From Phycisphaerae bacterium (GTDB lineage Bacteria > Planctomycetota > Phycisphaerae > UBA1845): a stretch of DNA of 62,757 bases. This document shows, one piece after another, positions 1 to 9,317 of this stretch. The notes under the pieces were generated by a model that saw only the letters and a program-made list of their open reading frames with translations, did not search any database and was not told the origin of the DNA. A program made the translations under genes and the position numbers. The number at the start of each line of letters is the position of its first letter. The first letter of the stretch is position 1. Location: positions 1-62,757 of the forward strand of contig JAJDDP010000040.1 of the NCBI GenBank assembly GCA_029260235.1, given 5' to 3'.

Positions 1-631
1 GCAACAGGGCGCCGCGGGCGATCTCGTTGCTGTGGCCTACGACGAACACCGTGGCGGTTTCCATGTCAATGGCGATGGCGGTAACGCTCTTCAGGCGGTT
101 GAGGAATCCCTGGTCATGCTCCCACACGCGCCGGTTGGTAGTGTAGACCACGCCGGTGCGGTACTCGTAACCATGCTCAATGATCTTCTCTGACACGAAC
201 TTGTGGAGCTTGAACGAGGGCAGTGCTGGCACTTCTGGTGGGAAGTAATCATCCGATGTGCCCTCGCCTCGGATGGCTGCGATGGGCAAGATGAAGTGCC
301 CTATCTCGGACGTCGGTTTCAGTCCACCGCACTTGCCGAGGAACAACACGCCCTTGGGTTTGCGGGCGGTCAAGAGGTCCATGATGATGGCTGCGTTGGG
401 CGAGCCGATGCCAAATTTGACGATGGTCAGGCCGGCCGAGTTGGTGGCGGCCTGCATCGGGTGATCTTTTCCATAGATGTCGCACCCGAATTGTTGGGCG
501 AAACGCTCGACATAATTCGAGAAATTGGTGAGCAGGACGTAGTCACCAAATTGGTCAACGGGCATGCCGGTATATCGCGGCAACCACTCTCGGGCCAAGT
601 CACGCTTGGACGGTAAGCCACCCTGCTCCAT
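1..631 (-). CDS. amn: AMP nucleosidase, 3' end cut by window edge
   Basis: This gene starts at an ATG at 631 behind a strong ribosome site (GGGAGGTTGAA) and runs off the left edge, giving 210 visible codons. The translation shows the phosphorylase-superfamily signature HPMQAATNSAGLTIVKFG, GKCGGL, and an IDMETATVFVVGH motif that carries the usual Met-Glu-Thr substrate loop near the cut end. AMP nucleosidase hydrolyses AMP to adenine and ribose 5-phosphate in the cytoplasm and so controls purine pools. The short N-terminus suits the compact form found in Bacteroidetes and Chlamydia rather than the longer E. coli Amn. A more general nucleoside phosphorylase-like hydrolase is the alternative. Confidence 0.8.
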   Translation of the reverse strand, partial: MEQGGLPSKRDLAREWLPRYTGMPVDQFGDYVLLTNFSNYVERFAQQFGCDIYGKDHPMQAATNSAGLTIVKFGIGSPNAAIIMDLLTARKPKGVLFLGKCGGLKPTSEIGHFILPIAAIRGEGTSDDYFPPEVPALPSFKLHKFVSEKIIEHGYEYRTGVVYTTNRRVWEHDQGFLNRLKSVTAIAIDMETATVFVVGHSNEIARGALL

Positions 632-829
632 TTCAACCTCCCTAAGCACGTTGGTTGCACATGCTGACTACGAGCGTGATTCACACTGCATAAGCTTCTT
701 GCACAAGGACGGGCAGATTTGGCATCGCGGAATGCACACGGCCCACGCTCGTCACTCCCTTGATTCTCAAGCCGGCGCGGTCGTAAGTCAAACAGAACCG
801 CTGATTCGGTCCAGGAAGAAGAGCAAGCG

Positions 830-1831
830 CTACTCGGGCTTGAGTTGCCTGCACATGAGCATGTCGATGGCTTCGGCTGGGGGTAGGTGCTCAAAGAGCA
901 CTGAGTAGACCGCCTGGGTGATGGGCATGTCGATACGACATTCATGGGCCAGGGAAAGCACGCCCTTGGTGGTGGGAATGCCCTCGATGACTGACGGGCT
1001 TGAACGAATTACTTCGTCCACGGCAATGCCCTGGCCTATCAACTCGCCGGCAGAGCGGTTCCGCCCTATGGGCGAGATGCAGGTGGTCACCAAATCACCG
1101 AAGCCCGCCAGCCCGCGGAAGGTGTCCACATGAGCCCCCATAGCTACGCCCAGCCGGGTGATCTCGACGATGCCGCGGGTGAGCAGGGCTGCCTTGGCGT
1201 TGTCGCCGGCCTTGATGCCGTCGATGATCCCTGCGGCTATGGCGATTACGTTCTTGGTTGCGCCGGCCAACTCGACGCCTACGGTGTCAGAGTTGGTGTA
1301 GACCCTAAAGTGGCGGGTGCTAAAGGCCGCTTGAACCAGCTCAGCCAGGTCGTTGTCGTCGCTGGCAGCGACTACGGTTGCCGGCATTTGGGCGGCGACT
1401 TCCGGGGCGATGCTAGGCCCGGACAGCACCCCCAGCTTGGCGGTCGTTACGAATTGGCTAATGACCTGCGTCGGGCGTAGCTGCGTGTCCATTTCAATGC
1501 CCTTGGCTACGCTGACGATTCGGGCGTCGGCGGGTGCTTCCAGGCCGATCACTTCCCAGCAATGCCTGATGAACTGACAGGGCACTGCATTGACGATCAG
1601 TTCGGCGCCTTGAAGTGCCTCCCGGGCATCAGAGGTGACTCGGAAATTTTCCGGCAGGGGCAGGCCTGGCAGGAATTTCTTGTTCTCGCGATCCTGCTGG
1701 ATTTGAGCAACCTGCTCAGGGAAGAATCCCCACATGGTTACATGGATGCCCTTGCTGGCCAATAGTAGGCCACAGACGGTGCCCATAGCACCATCGCCGA
1801 TGATCGCTGCTTTTTGGATGGGTGGAGTCAT
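830..1831 (-). CDS. gpsA: Glycerol-3-phosphate dehydrogenase [NAD(P)+]
   Basis: The 333-residue protein has the family's usual length. It makes sn-glycerol 3-phosphate from dihydroxyacetone phosphate for phospholipid synthesis. The Rossmann loop GDGAMG lies at residues 12-17, the SVAKGIE motif has Lys110, GATKNVIAIAAG has Lys193, GFGDLVTTC has Asp246 and the GRNR motif is at 256-259, so all key residues are present. The small exported-protein gene at 1859-2056 lies just upstream on the same strand, about 27 bases away, and may share its transcript. The 198 bases between gpsA and amn hold no gene. Confidence 0.95.
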   Translation of the reverse strand: MTPPIQKAAIIGDGAMGTVCGLLLASKGIHVTMWGFFPEQVAQIQQDRENKKFLPGLPLPENFRVTSDAREALQGAELIVNAVPCQFIRHCWEVIGLEAPADARIVSVAKGIEMDTQLRPTQVISQFVTTAKLGVLSGPSIAPEVAAQMPATVVAASDDNDLAELVQAAFSTRHFRVYTNSDTVGVELAGATKNVIAIAAGIIDGIKAGDNAKAALLTRGIVEITRLGVAMGAHVDTFRGLAGFGDLVTTCISPIGRNRSAGELIGQGIAVDEVIRSSPSVIEGIPTTKGVLSLAHECRIDMPITQAVYSVLFEHLPPAEAIDMLMCRQLKPE

Positions 1832-1858
1832 GGCAACTCGGGGCGGCGCGTTTCGCGA

Positions 1859-2056
1859 CTAAAAGCCGCCAGTCCCAACCAGATTGAACTGGTCGCTGAC
1901 GTAGCTCGATATGAGCTGATTGGAGATCTCGAACGCCAATTGTTGGCCTAGCGTGCTTGTAGAGGTTGTGCAAGAGGCTGGCTGGAAGATGCATCCGCAC
2001 ACCGCCACGGCGGTTAGTAGCTTTAACACTCGAATGCGAAACTCAGGATGACGCAT
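1859..2056 (-). CDS. Small exported protein, probable lipoprotein-like
   Basis: A 65-residue protein with a good ribosome site (AGGAGCAGCC) before its ATG. A basic start (RHPEFRIRVLK) and a hydrophobic stretch (LLTAVAVCGCIF) form a signal peptide, with Cys20, Cys22 and Cys29 nearby. The mature part is short and polar, rich in Ser, Thr and Gln. I do not recognise a family with a known function; short proteins of this kind are common in planctomycetes. It sits directly upstream of gpsA on the same strand, which may be coincidence. A spurious reading frame is less likely given the ribosome site and the signal peptide. Confidence 0.6.
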   Translation of the reverse strand: MRHPEFRIRVLKLLTAVAVCGCIFQPASCTTSTSTLGQQLAFEISNQLISSYVSDQFNLVGTGGF

Positions 2057-2161
2057 TGGCTGCTCCTATGCTCTTGAAGCTCGGTTGGTCTGTCTGCCGG
2101 GGATTCTACTTTAGACCAAGTGACTCTGCCAGAGGGAGCAAGAGACAGTTTTTGAGTAAAC

Positions 2162-2191
2162 TTGTCATCCCATGTAATCGCCTGATATAGT
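2162..2191 (+). promoter_or_regulatory. Possible sigma-70-type promoter for the FHA-GAF-PP2C gene
   Basis: TTGTCA (2162-2167), an 18-base spacer and TATAGT (2186-2191). Transcription would begin at about 2198, at the ATG at 2199, so the transcript would have no leader. There is no ribosome site before either possible start, which fits a leaderless transcript. This was judged by eye only. Confidence 0.35.
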
Positions 2192-2198
2192 GCCCGTC

Positions 2199-3806
2199 AT
2201 GGCACAAATCCGATACCTAGACGACGCTGGCCACATCCAAACGGTTGACTTGGGCACGGACAGGTTCATTGTAGGTCGCGTTGCGTCGTGCAACGTCATG
2301 TTCGTCGATGACATGATCTCTCGCGAGCACATGGAAATCCAACCCACCGATGATGGGCGATTCTCTATCCGCGATTTGGGTAGTCGTAACAAGACCTACG
2401 TCAATGGCGAAGCTGTAACCGACACCATCCTGGTCGGCGGCGATGTGATTCGCGTGGGTGACCATGTGTTGGAGTTTCTGGACGACCATGCTAACCCCAA
2501 CAAAATCGGGCTTGAATTCTTGACGCCTGATCGCGAAGATCCTCCCAACTGCGACTGGATCAAGATCAAGACGCCGCTCTCGTTGACCACTGAACAGTTG
2601 GCTAGGTTGAGCGGGTTGGTTGGGAACCATAGCGTACTGGTTCGGGCGGAAGGCGTGGTAGACACCGCCTTATCCTACCTCATTGTCGATTTGCAGGCAG
2701 AGCGAGGCTTCGTGGCTATCCGCGGCGAAGGCAAGCGTGATCTGAAGGTCATCTGCCAGCGCGGATTGTCCCGCCCTCCAGGCACCGGTCTGATGCCCGT
2801 CAGTGAGTCCTTCGTCTTTTCGTCGATACTGCAGCAGGTGGCCGGCCGCTACCCCAAGAGCGGTACACCAATTTCTGAAGCGGTCGGATTCGCATCGACG
2901 GCCATGGTGGCGCCGATGGTATACCGGGGCGAGATCATTGGTCTGGTCTACTTGGACCGCACCGCAGCCAAACGTTCATTCACCGCGGCTGCCCTTCAAC
3001 AGTTTGCAGCTGCCGCCTCGCAAATGGCTGCACTCACTGCGACCGCAACCCACCGCCTTTCGAAATCTGCCCAGAACGAGGGCCGGGCCTACATGGGATA
3101 TGTTCGGCGCATGCATGGAGAACTGTCGCCGGAACTGCCCAAACCAAACGGCTTCGAGCTTGCCAGTCATCTTCTACCCGGGCATGGGCGATGCGGGGAC
3201 GTTTGCGATGTCTTTGAAGTAGGCGAAGAAGGGCTTTGCGCTCTGGTCGTCGATTCAGGCGGACACGGCATGCTGGGCCTCACCCAAGCGACGGCTATTC
3301 GGGTTGCCTTACGCACCGCGTTGAGTCTTCCAGACGCGATAGAGGACATGGGGGCGACATTCGACGCCCTGAACCAGACGTTGGCGGCATTGCCAGGCCG
3401 GCGATTCGTTCCCTGTTGCGCGGCCTATCTGGATGTTGGGGCCAGTCGATTGAGCTATATCAACGCTGGTACCTCCATGCCGCTTCTGTTGCCCGCAGCC
3501 ACACGCCTCCAAGTGCTCGACTACCCCTCCTTGATTCTGGGGACCGATGCTGAATACACCTACGAAACGACGACGGTGGACATGCCCGCCGTCTTCAGGT
3601 TTATTATGCACACGGACGGCTTGGTCGAATCTGGCAACGCAAGCGGCGAAGGGTTCGGCGATGATCGGCTGCGTAGCGTGCTCTTGGAGAAGAGGTCGTT
3701 CACCGATCCAGAGACAATGGTTCAGATCGTTGCCGAGTCGCTGGAAAAGCACACGGCTGGGCACAAGTGCGACGACGATGCCTTGGTCTTAGTGGTCGGG
3801 CGCTAG
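2199..3806 (+). CDS. FHA-GAF-SpoIIE (PP2C-like) phosphatase
   Basis: A signalling protein of 535 residues from ATG 2199 (a GTG at 2190 is the alternative start). The N-terminal FHA domain (about residues 15-95) has GRVASCNV, SREH and SRNKTYVNG, which bind phosphothreonine. A GAF-like sensor follows (about 145-285). The C-terminal half is a SpoIIE/RsbU PP2C phosphatase with GDVCDV, VVDSGGHG, HTDGLVESG and a DDDALVLVV end, so the metal-binding aspartates are present. Proteins of this kind dephosphorylate anti-sigma antagonists or other Ser/Thr-phosphorylated partners. The GspE/PilB ATPase gene starts 51 bases downstream, so the two may be co-transcribed. The partner phosphoprotein is unknown. 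Confidence 0.85.
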   Translation: MAQIRYLDDAGHIQTVDLGTDRFIVGRVASCNVMFVDDMISREHMEIQPTDDGRFSIRDLGSRNKTYVNGEAVTDTILVGGDVIRVGDHVLEFLDDHANPNKIGLEFLTPDREDPPNCDWIKIKTPLSLTTEQLARLSGLVGNHSVLVRAEGVVDTALSYLIVDLQAERGFVAIRGEGKRDLKVICQRGLSRPPGTGLMPVSESFVFSSILQQVAGRYPKSGTPISEAVGFASTAMVAPMVYRGEIIGLVYLDRTAAKRSFTAAALQQFAAAASQMAALTATATHRLSKSAQNEGRAYMGYVRRMHGELSPELPKPNGFELASHLLPGHGRCGDVCDVFEVGEEGLCALVVDSGGHGMLGLTQATAIRVALRTALSLPDAIEDMGATFDALNQTLAALPGRRFVPCCAAYLDVGASRLSYINAGTSMPLLLPAATRLQVLDYPSLILGTDAEYTYETTTVDMPAVFRFIMHTDGLVESGNASGEGFGDDRLRSVLLEKRSFTDPETMVQIVAESLEKHTAGHKCDDDALVLVVGR

Positions 3807-3857
3807 ACTTGGAAATGCCCTGGGCGGTACGCCCTGGCAAGGCTTATTGAGGGTTTC

Positions 3858-5546
3858 ATGCTCGCAGCCCAAGCAGCCGAAACGAAGATCGTCAGCAGAT
3901 TGGTCGAGGCAGGCCAGTTGAATCGCGGCGATCTCGCCGATTGCGCGATAGAGGCGGAAATCGCCAGCGTGCCTTTGGTCGAGGTGTTGATTGCCCGCGA
4001 TGTGGTCAGCGATGCCGATGTCGCCCAGGCCTATGCAGACTTCTATGGCATTCGCTTCCTCGATTTGACCCGCCGCAAACCCTCCGCCGCCTGGGTGCTC
4101 ACTTTGCCGGAGAACATCGCTCGGCGAAAGAACTGCCTGGTCTTCAATGAAGTCAGTGGCCAACTAGTGGTTTGCGTCTCTGACCCGGGCGACCCCAGCG
4201 TCAGCGCGATTGTTGAAGATCGTTTCGAGCGCACGATTCAGTACGTGGTCAGTCCGCGCTATCAAATCATCCAGGCCCACGACGCTGTTTATGGCGGAGC
4301 GCGAAAACGCGGCGGTCGCCTGGCCGATGTCGCCCCCATCGTATCCCCAACCAAGACAGTGTCCGCCACCGGACTGAACATGGTCGAACAGCTCGACAGC
4401 ATTATCGATGAAGCTGTTGATCGACGGGCGTCGGACATCCATCTGGAATACGAGCGTGACCGTATGCGGGTGCGACTGAGGATCGATGGCCGACTGATTG
4501 AGTCGCGGGCGTATCCGCTGGAAGCAGCCGCACCGCTGGTCTCGAGAGTCAAGGTGCTCTCAACTCTGGACATCACCGAACGGCGCAAGCCGATGGACGG
4601 TCGTTTCACCGCCGAGAGTTTCGAGCAGAGGATCGATGTCCGCGTCGCTACCATTCCGACGGTCGTCGGCGATCAGCAGGTTGAACGGGTCACCATGAGA
4701 TTGCTCAGCATGGATCGTTCCTCGCTCACCTTAGAACACTTGGGCATGGAGCCTGAATGCCGCCAAGCGTTCACCCGCCTGATCCAGAGGCCCCACGGGA
4801 TCATTCTGATTACCGGACCCACCGGCAGCGGAAAATCCACCACCATGTACGCTGCTCTACAGCAGATCAACAATATCGACCGGCACATCATTACCGTGGA
4901 AGATCCCGTGGAATACAACATCGACGGGGTAAATCAGGTCCAAGTCGATTCGGAGCACGGCGTTACCTTCCCAGCCGCTCTCAGGAGCATTGTCCGGCAT
5001 GACCCGGACGTGATCATGGTCGGCGAGATTCGTGACGAAGAGACCGCCCATCTAGCCTTGGAGGCGTCGCTCACCGGGCACCTTGTATTTGCCACGCTCC
5101 ATACTAACTCAGCCGTGGGCGCGCTAACCCGGCTGCTGGATATGGACTGTGAGCCTTACCTGGTGAGCAGCGCGATTATCGGCGTGATGGCCCAGCGACT
5201 GGTTCGCAGGATCTGCACCAACTGCACGCAGCCCATCCAAGCCAATGCCACCGAACGCAGCCTGATGAATATTCCAACTGAACGGTCGTCGGTCGAGATC
5301 TTCCGGGGCGCGGGCTGCTCGCGCTGCCTCCGTAGCGGCTACTACGACCGAGTGGGCGTGTACGAGTTGGTACCTTTTGATTCTGGCTTGGCAGATCTGG
5401 TGATGGAGAAGGCGCCTACCGAAACGCTTTTCAATTATGCCGTCAAACATGGGGCGATAACGCTGCGGTCTGACGCCGTCGCTAAGACCCTGCATGGCTT
5501 GACCACGTTGGAAGAAGCGCTGCGCATCACCACCGGCGAGTTATAG
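3858..5546 (+). CDS. GspE/PilB-type secretion or pilus assembly ATPase
   Basis: A 562-residue cytoplasmic ATPase that powers type II secretion or type IV pilus assembly. An MshEN-like N-terminal domain (about residues 5-150) precedes the ATPase core. Walker A is GPTGSGKST (about 320-328), the Asp-box/Walker B region reads DPDVIMVGEIRDEE (about 381-394), and a zinc-binding tetracysteine is present as CTNC (about 453-456) and CSRC (about 487-490). The length is normal. It lies downstream of the FHA phosphatase. The window also carries a prepilin peptidase (28102-29643) and a pseudopilin-like protein (33096-33935), but no inner membrane platform protein, so T2SS versus T4P cannot be decided. Confidence 0.9.
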   Translation: MLAAQAAETKIVSRLVEAGQLNRGDLADCAIEAEIASVPLVEVLIARDVVSDADVAQAYADFYGIRFLDLTRRKPSAAWVLTLPENIARRKNCLVFNEVSGQLVVCVSDPGDPSVSAIVEDRFERTIQYVVSPRYQIIQAHDAVYGGARKRGGRLADVAPIVSPTKTVSATGLNMVEQLDSIIDEAVDRRASDIHLEYERDRMRVRLRIDGRLIESRAYPLEAAAPLVSRVKVLSTLDITERRKPMDGRFTAESFEQRIDVRVATIPTVVGDQQVERVTMRLLSMDRSSLTLEHLGMEPECRQAFTRLIQRPHGIILITGPTGSGKSTTMYAALQQINNIDRHIITVEDPVEYNIDGVNQVQVDSEHGVTFPAALRSIVRHDPDVIMVGEIRDEETAHLALEASLTGHLVFATLHTNSAVGALTRLLDMDCEPYLVSSAIIGVMAQRLVRRICTNCTQPIQANATERSLMNIPTERSSVEIFRGAGCSRCLRSGYYDRVGVYELVPFDSGLADLVMEKAPTETLFNYAVKHGAITLRSDAVAKTLHGLTTLEEALRITTGEL

Positions 5547-5978
5547 ACCCGACTCAACGTCCGCAATCAACAAGAAATTCCCGGAAGATAACACGTCCAT
5601 AACCATCGCTCTGCCCGTGGCTGGAGGATGTGGACCTCAATCGAATTCGCGGCGGTCAAACTGTTCCTGCAAATTGTTGCCCCGTTGGGCAAGCCGGTCA
5701 CTATTTACCTGATCCGCGCAGAAGTTATAGCTGCATGAAGGTTGGATTGTATTGATTCGAACGAAGGTAGCGTCTTTGTCTCGATTCCGACCTTTGGAGC
5801 TTACCTGTTCTATTGGACCCTGCGGTACGTTCGTTATCAGAACGGGACGTAACGGCCTTTTTCAACGTTTCTTATGCGATCAAGTCTGGCACGAACGACG
5901 ACGATACGGCCTGTGGAAGCCGTTGCAGATGTGATGGCAATTTGGGGTTAAGCAACTGGGCCAATCGAGGCTAGGGTT
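5547..5978. other. Non-coding gap of 432 bases
   Basis: No convincing reading frame or RNA was recognised. A 60-codon frame at 5752-5934 has no ribosome site and an atypical composition. The stretch is more AT-rich than its surroundings from about 5690 to 5880. It probably holds the promoter of the HD-GYP gene. A c-di-GMP riboswitch was looked for and not seen. Confidence 0.4.
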
Positions 5979-7217
5979 TTGAATCAAGGTACCACCACAA
6001 TCGATCAGCTGACCGGCCTATTGGATCACCGGTCATTCCTGGGAGCTTTGTCTGATTGCCGGTCGCTCTGTTTCCGACGCGATTGGCCCTTGACGCTTGC
6101 GCTACTGGATATTCGCCGTTTCCGACAAATCAATGCCGACCATTCCCGCAGCACAGGTGACGCAGTGCTGGCTTCAGTCTCAGCTTCTATGCAACAGGAG
6201 TTATGCGATTCAGCCATCCTGGGGCGCTATTCCTGGGATTGCTTCGCAATGGCTCTGACGGACATGACCGAGCAACAAGCACTGGATGTAGCTACGCGCA
6301 TTCAGCGAGAGGCGTTTTGCCAGCCGATCGAAGTGCAAGGTCAATCCCTTACAGTACGGTGCTGCCTGGGTATAGCTCAGTCATCCTTTGCTGAGCGGAC
6401 CGGTGATCTTGTCGAGCGCACAGAGCAGGCACTCACTGCGGCCAAAGAAGGCGGCGGCGCACGGGTCGTCACCTATTCTTCGATTGCCCGGCGGGTGGCA
6501 AAACCTCGCGACTTGAACCAAGCCTCTATGCACACTGTATCTCAATGGATTCGAGGCACCCGTCAGCAGCTCAAACTCGCCTATATGGAATCCACCCGCG
6601 TCCTGGTTGGCGCGGTCGAAGCCAAGGATCCGTTCACCAAAGATCATTCACTCAGGGTCAGCGACTATGCCGCACAACTTGCCGGGTTCATGGGTTGCTC
6701 ATCCTCGCAGATCGAGTCGATCAAGACGGCTGCCATACTGCATGACATTGGCAAGATAGGTGTGCCCGATGCCATACTTCAAAAACGGGATGGTCTAAAC
6801 GACGAAGAGTTTGACCTGATCAAAGAACATCCCGACAAAGCCGTTCAAATTCTAGGCCCGGCCAGCTTCCTCGAAACAGAGATCCCGATTATCAAGCATC
6901 ACCACGAACGCTACGATGGGCGAGGCTATCCCGATGGATTGGCTGGCAACCAAATCCCTTTCGGTGCCCGCATCTTGGCCGTGGCAGATTCCATAGACGC
7001 AATGGCCTCCCCACGGGTATACAGGCCAGAGGGGTTCAGTCGAACACACATCACGGCTGAGCTGCGCAAACAGGCTGGCAAGCAGTGGGATCCGCTGGTG
7101 ATCGACGCCGCTATTGAGTGGTTGAACGATTCCCCCGATGCCTTGCACATCGAGGAGGCATTCATCATCCCAGACGAAGTAGCCCCTGCTCCAGACGAGG
7201 TTGCCAATCTCTCATGA
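5979..7217 (+). CDS. HD-GYP phosphodiesterase with degenerate GGDEF domain
   Basis: A 412-residue protein starting at TTG 5979 behind GAGG. Residues about 10-165 have GGDEF-like architecture (LTGLLDHRSF, LLDIRRFRQIN) but the active-site motif that should read GGDEF reads SWDCF, so the cyclase is very probably inactive. The C-terminal HD-GYP domain is intact: HDIGKIG (about 255-261), HHERYDGRGYPDG (about 308-320). The protein therefore likely degrades c-di-GMP, with the dead GGDEF as a GTP or c-di-GMP sensor. There is no membrane segment, so it is cytoplasmic. The folP gene is convergent 20 bases downstream. Confidence 0.88.
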   Translation: MNQGTTTIDQLTGLLDHRSFLGALSDCRSLCFRRDWPLTLALLDIRRFRQINADHSRSTGDAVLASVSASMQQELCDSAILGRYSWDCFAMALTDMTEQQALDVATRIQREAFCQPIEVQGQSLTVRCCLGIAQSSFAERTGDLVERTEQALTAAKEGGGARVVTYSSIARRVAKPRDLNQASMHTVSQWIRGTRQQLKLAYMESTRVLVGAVEAKDPFTKDHSLRVSDYAAQLAGFMGCSSSQIESIKTAAILHDIGKIGVPDAILQKRDGLNDEEFDLIKEHPDKAVQILGPASFLETEIPIIKHHHERYDGRGYPDGLAGNQIPFGARILAVADSIDAMASPRVYRPEGFSRTHITAELRKQAGKQWDPLVIDAAIEWLNDSPDALHIEEAFIIPDEVAPAPDEVANLS

Positions 7218-7237
7218 TTGTAGCAGGTAACGGGCCA

Positions 7238-8119
7238 TCATCGCGCTGAGGCGGATCTGACCGCCAAAGCGACCTTCATCGCCTGAACCGAATCAGCCAC
7301 GTCGTGAACGCGAACCAGCGTTGCTCCAGCTTGAACTGCCATCACCGTACACGCCAGCGAACCTGCCAGCCGCGCAGACGGAGCCTCGATGTTGGCTACA
7401 TATCCAATGAATGACTTTCTAGAAGCACCCATGAGGCACGGAACCCCCAAGCCGGTAAACTCCTTGAACCGTTTTATCATCGTAAGGTTCTGCTCGACCG
7501 TCTTGCCAAAGCCCAGCCCAGGATCTGCAATGATGCGGTCAAGACCAATGCCTCTAGCGACGGCGTATTCGATTCGCCCAGCCAAGAACGCCAACACCTC
7601 AGCCACCACGTCTTGATAGTCCGGTCCGCTGTCGGCGCTTTGCATGGTCTTCGGCGTGCCTCGCATGTGCATCAGAACGACATGGACGCCGCGATCAGCC
7701 ACGAGGTTAGCCATCGCATCATCGAACTTTAGGGCTGAGATGTCGTTGATCACCGAAGCGCCTGCATCCAGGGCATGCTTGGCTACCGATGCGCTCTGCG
7801 TATCTATAGAAATGGGCAGTTCGGGGTGCGACCTATGCAGGGCTTCGATGACTGGCCCTGTTCGCTTAATCTGGTCAGCGGTTGAAACCGGCTCGGAGCC
7901 AGGACGGGTGGATTCGGCGCCGACGTCGATGACGTCCGCGCCTTCGAGCAACATTTTATCTGCCTGGGCCAAGGCGTCATCAAAGGAGGCAAAGCACCCA
8001 CCGTCGCTAAAGGAATCGGGCGTCACGTTGAGGACGCCCATCACCACCGGTATCCTTTCCAGCCGGGCGCTGGATGCAAGAAGCCTATCGAATTGTCCTT
8101 GGCCTGATCTTTGCGCCAC
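7238..8119 (-). CDS. folP: Dihydropteroate synthase
   Basis: This enzyme joins p-aminobenzoate to dihydropterin pyrophosphate in folate synthesis. Motifs include MGVLNVTPDSFSDGG, DVGAESTRPGS, SIDTQSA, INDISAL and DPGLGFGKT, with GASRKSFIG near the end. I chose the GTG at 8119, preceded by GGAG with a 9-base spacing, which gives 293 residues, close to the usual size. The open frame continues to 8320, but that would add 67 residues of low-complexity sequence and overlap the moeB-like gene by 83 bases, so I think it is not translated. The gene is downstream of moeB on the same strand. Confidence 0.92.
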   Translation of the reverse strand: MAQRSGQGQFDRLLASSARLERIPVVMGVLNVTPDSFSDGGCFASFDDALAQADKMLLEGADVIDVGAESTRPGSEPVSTADQIKRTGPVIEALHRSHPELPISIDTQSASVAKHALDAGASVINDISALKFDDAMANLVADRGVHVVLMHMRGTPKTMQSADSGPDYQDVVAEVLAFLAGRIEYAVARGIGLDRIIADPGLGFGKTVEQNLTMIKRFKEFTGLGVPCLMGASRKSFIGYVANIEAPSARLAGSLACTVMAVQAGATLVRVHDVADSVQAMKVALAVRSASAR

Positions 8120-8237
8120 GAAAATCAGCTCCGATCTTTGGTCTTGTCGAGGGCGAAGGTAGCGGCATACCACCAAGACACTAAGGACGGCAAGGCCTGG
8201 TTGCGCAGTCCTTCGTAACTTCGTGGTCCACTTGGCT

Positions 8238-9317
8238 CTAGATTCCGATGTATCTGGCGTAGAGGGTTCTCGCTCGATCGGTGTCGGTGGTGCCTTTGAT
8301 GATCGCCCGTCCGTCCCCAAAAACGGTAACTTGATGCCCCTCGATGATCGCCCTCAGCAAGAAGCGATTATGCGTGACCGAACCGCATGAAGTCGATTCC
8401 AACTTTGAGGCCAAGTTTTCAAAGTCGATTTTGTCATTGCCCGGGGTGTTGATCTGCACTGCATCGCGCCCGCACAGTTGCGAAGTCATCGACGCGGACG
8501 CCCCATCGAGGTACTCGAAGTTCTTTGATTTGCAGCAGGGGCAAGGGTCTGCTTGTTCGGTGCTTTCGGTGTTCATGCGGACAACCCTGCCCGTCCAGAC
8601 GTCGATGTTGGTCAGCCCCCTGCTTAAGGCATCGAGTTGCCCCGTCAAAATTTTGAAGGCTTCGGTGCATTGAAATGCAGCCACCACAGCTACGGCAGGG
8701 GCGAGCACGCCGGCTGTGTCGCAGGTGGGCGAGAGTTCTGCCGGCGGCGGCGATTCAAAAACACATCTCAGGCAAGGTGTTTGACCGGGGATGATGGGCA
8801 TGCACAACCCCGTCGTGCCGATGACAGCCCCATAGACCCAGGCGATACTGTGCTTGATGGAAACGTCGTTGATCAGGTATCGCGTTTCAAAATTATCCGT
8901 GCCGTCCAGCAGCAGATCGCACCCACTTGCCAATCGTTCGATGTTGGTCGGGTTCACATCCGCCACGACAGCTTCTATCTCGATCCCGGAGTGGATGCGC
9001 ACCAGTTTTCGGCGGGCAGCCTCCGCTTTGGGTAAATCCGAACCGACATCTTGCTCGTCGAAGAGCACTTGTCGCTGCAAATTGTTGAGTTCAAGATAAT
9101 CGCGGTCGCAAATACGCAGGAACCCGACGCCAGCCCGTACCAACATGTCAGCGATGGCGGTTCCCAGCGCGCCGCAACCGACCAAGAGTACGCGGGCAGC
9201 CATCAACCGCTGTTGACCCTCAAGCCCGATCTGGCCTAGCAGGATCTGCCGCGAGTAGCGGTCCTTCCAATCAAATTCGGGTTCGGGAGCAGCGTTCATC
9301 GGCCGTTCTGGTTTCAA
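8238..9317 (-). CDS. moeB: MoeB/ThiF family adenylyltransferase with C-terminal extension
   Basis: An E1-like enzyme of 359 residues (TTG start; an ATG at 9301 is also possible) that adenylates the C-terminus of a small sulfur-carrier protein for molybdopterin or thiamine synthesis. Residues 21-34 match RYSRQILLGQIGLE; the nucleotide loop GCGALG is at 47-52, DGTDNFETR at 138-146, and zinc cysteines are PCLRC (C182, C185) and CPCC (C259, C262). About 100 residues follow the zinc ribbon and hold no motif I recognise; many MoeB proteins end in a rhodanese domain, but no CRxG-type active site is visible here. The start overlaps the stop of the upstream membrane protein gene by 4 bases, indicating translational coupling. 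Confidence 0.85.
   Translation of the reverse strand: MKPERPMNAAPEPEFDWKDRYSRQILLGQIGLEGQQRLMAARVLLVGCGALGTAIADMLVRAGVGFLRICDRDYLELNNLQRQVLFDEQDVGSDLPKAEAARRKLVRIHSGIEIEAVVADVNPTNIERLASGCDLLLDGTDNFETRYLINDVSIKHSIAWVYGAVIGTTGLCMPIIPGQTPCLRCVFESPPPAELSPTCDTAGVLAPAVAVVAAFQCTEAFKILTGQLDALSRGLTNIDVWTGRVVRMNTESTEQADPCPCCKSKNFEYLDGASASMTSQLCGRDAVQINTPGNDKIDFENLASKLESTSCGSVTHNRFLLRAIIEGHQVTVFGDGRAIIKGTTDTDRARTLYARYIGI

Noticed and set aside
5752-5934. 60-codon frame in the gap before the HD-GYP gene
   Set aside because: No ribosome site, unusual composition and no recognised family.
7238-8320. Longer folP reading to 8320
   Set aside because: It would add a 67-residue, low-complexity N-terminus and overlap the moeB-like gene; the GTG at 8119 has a better ribosome site.
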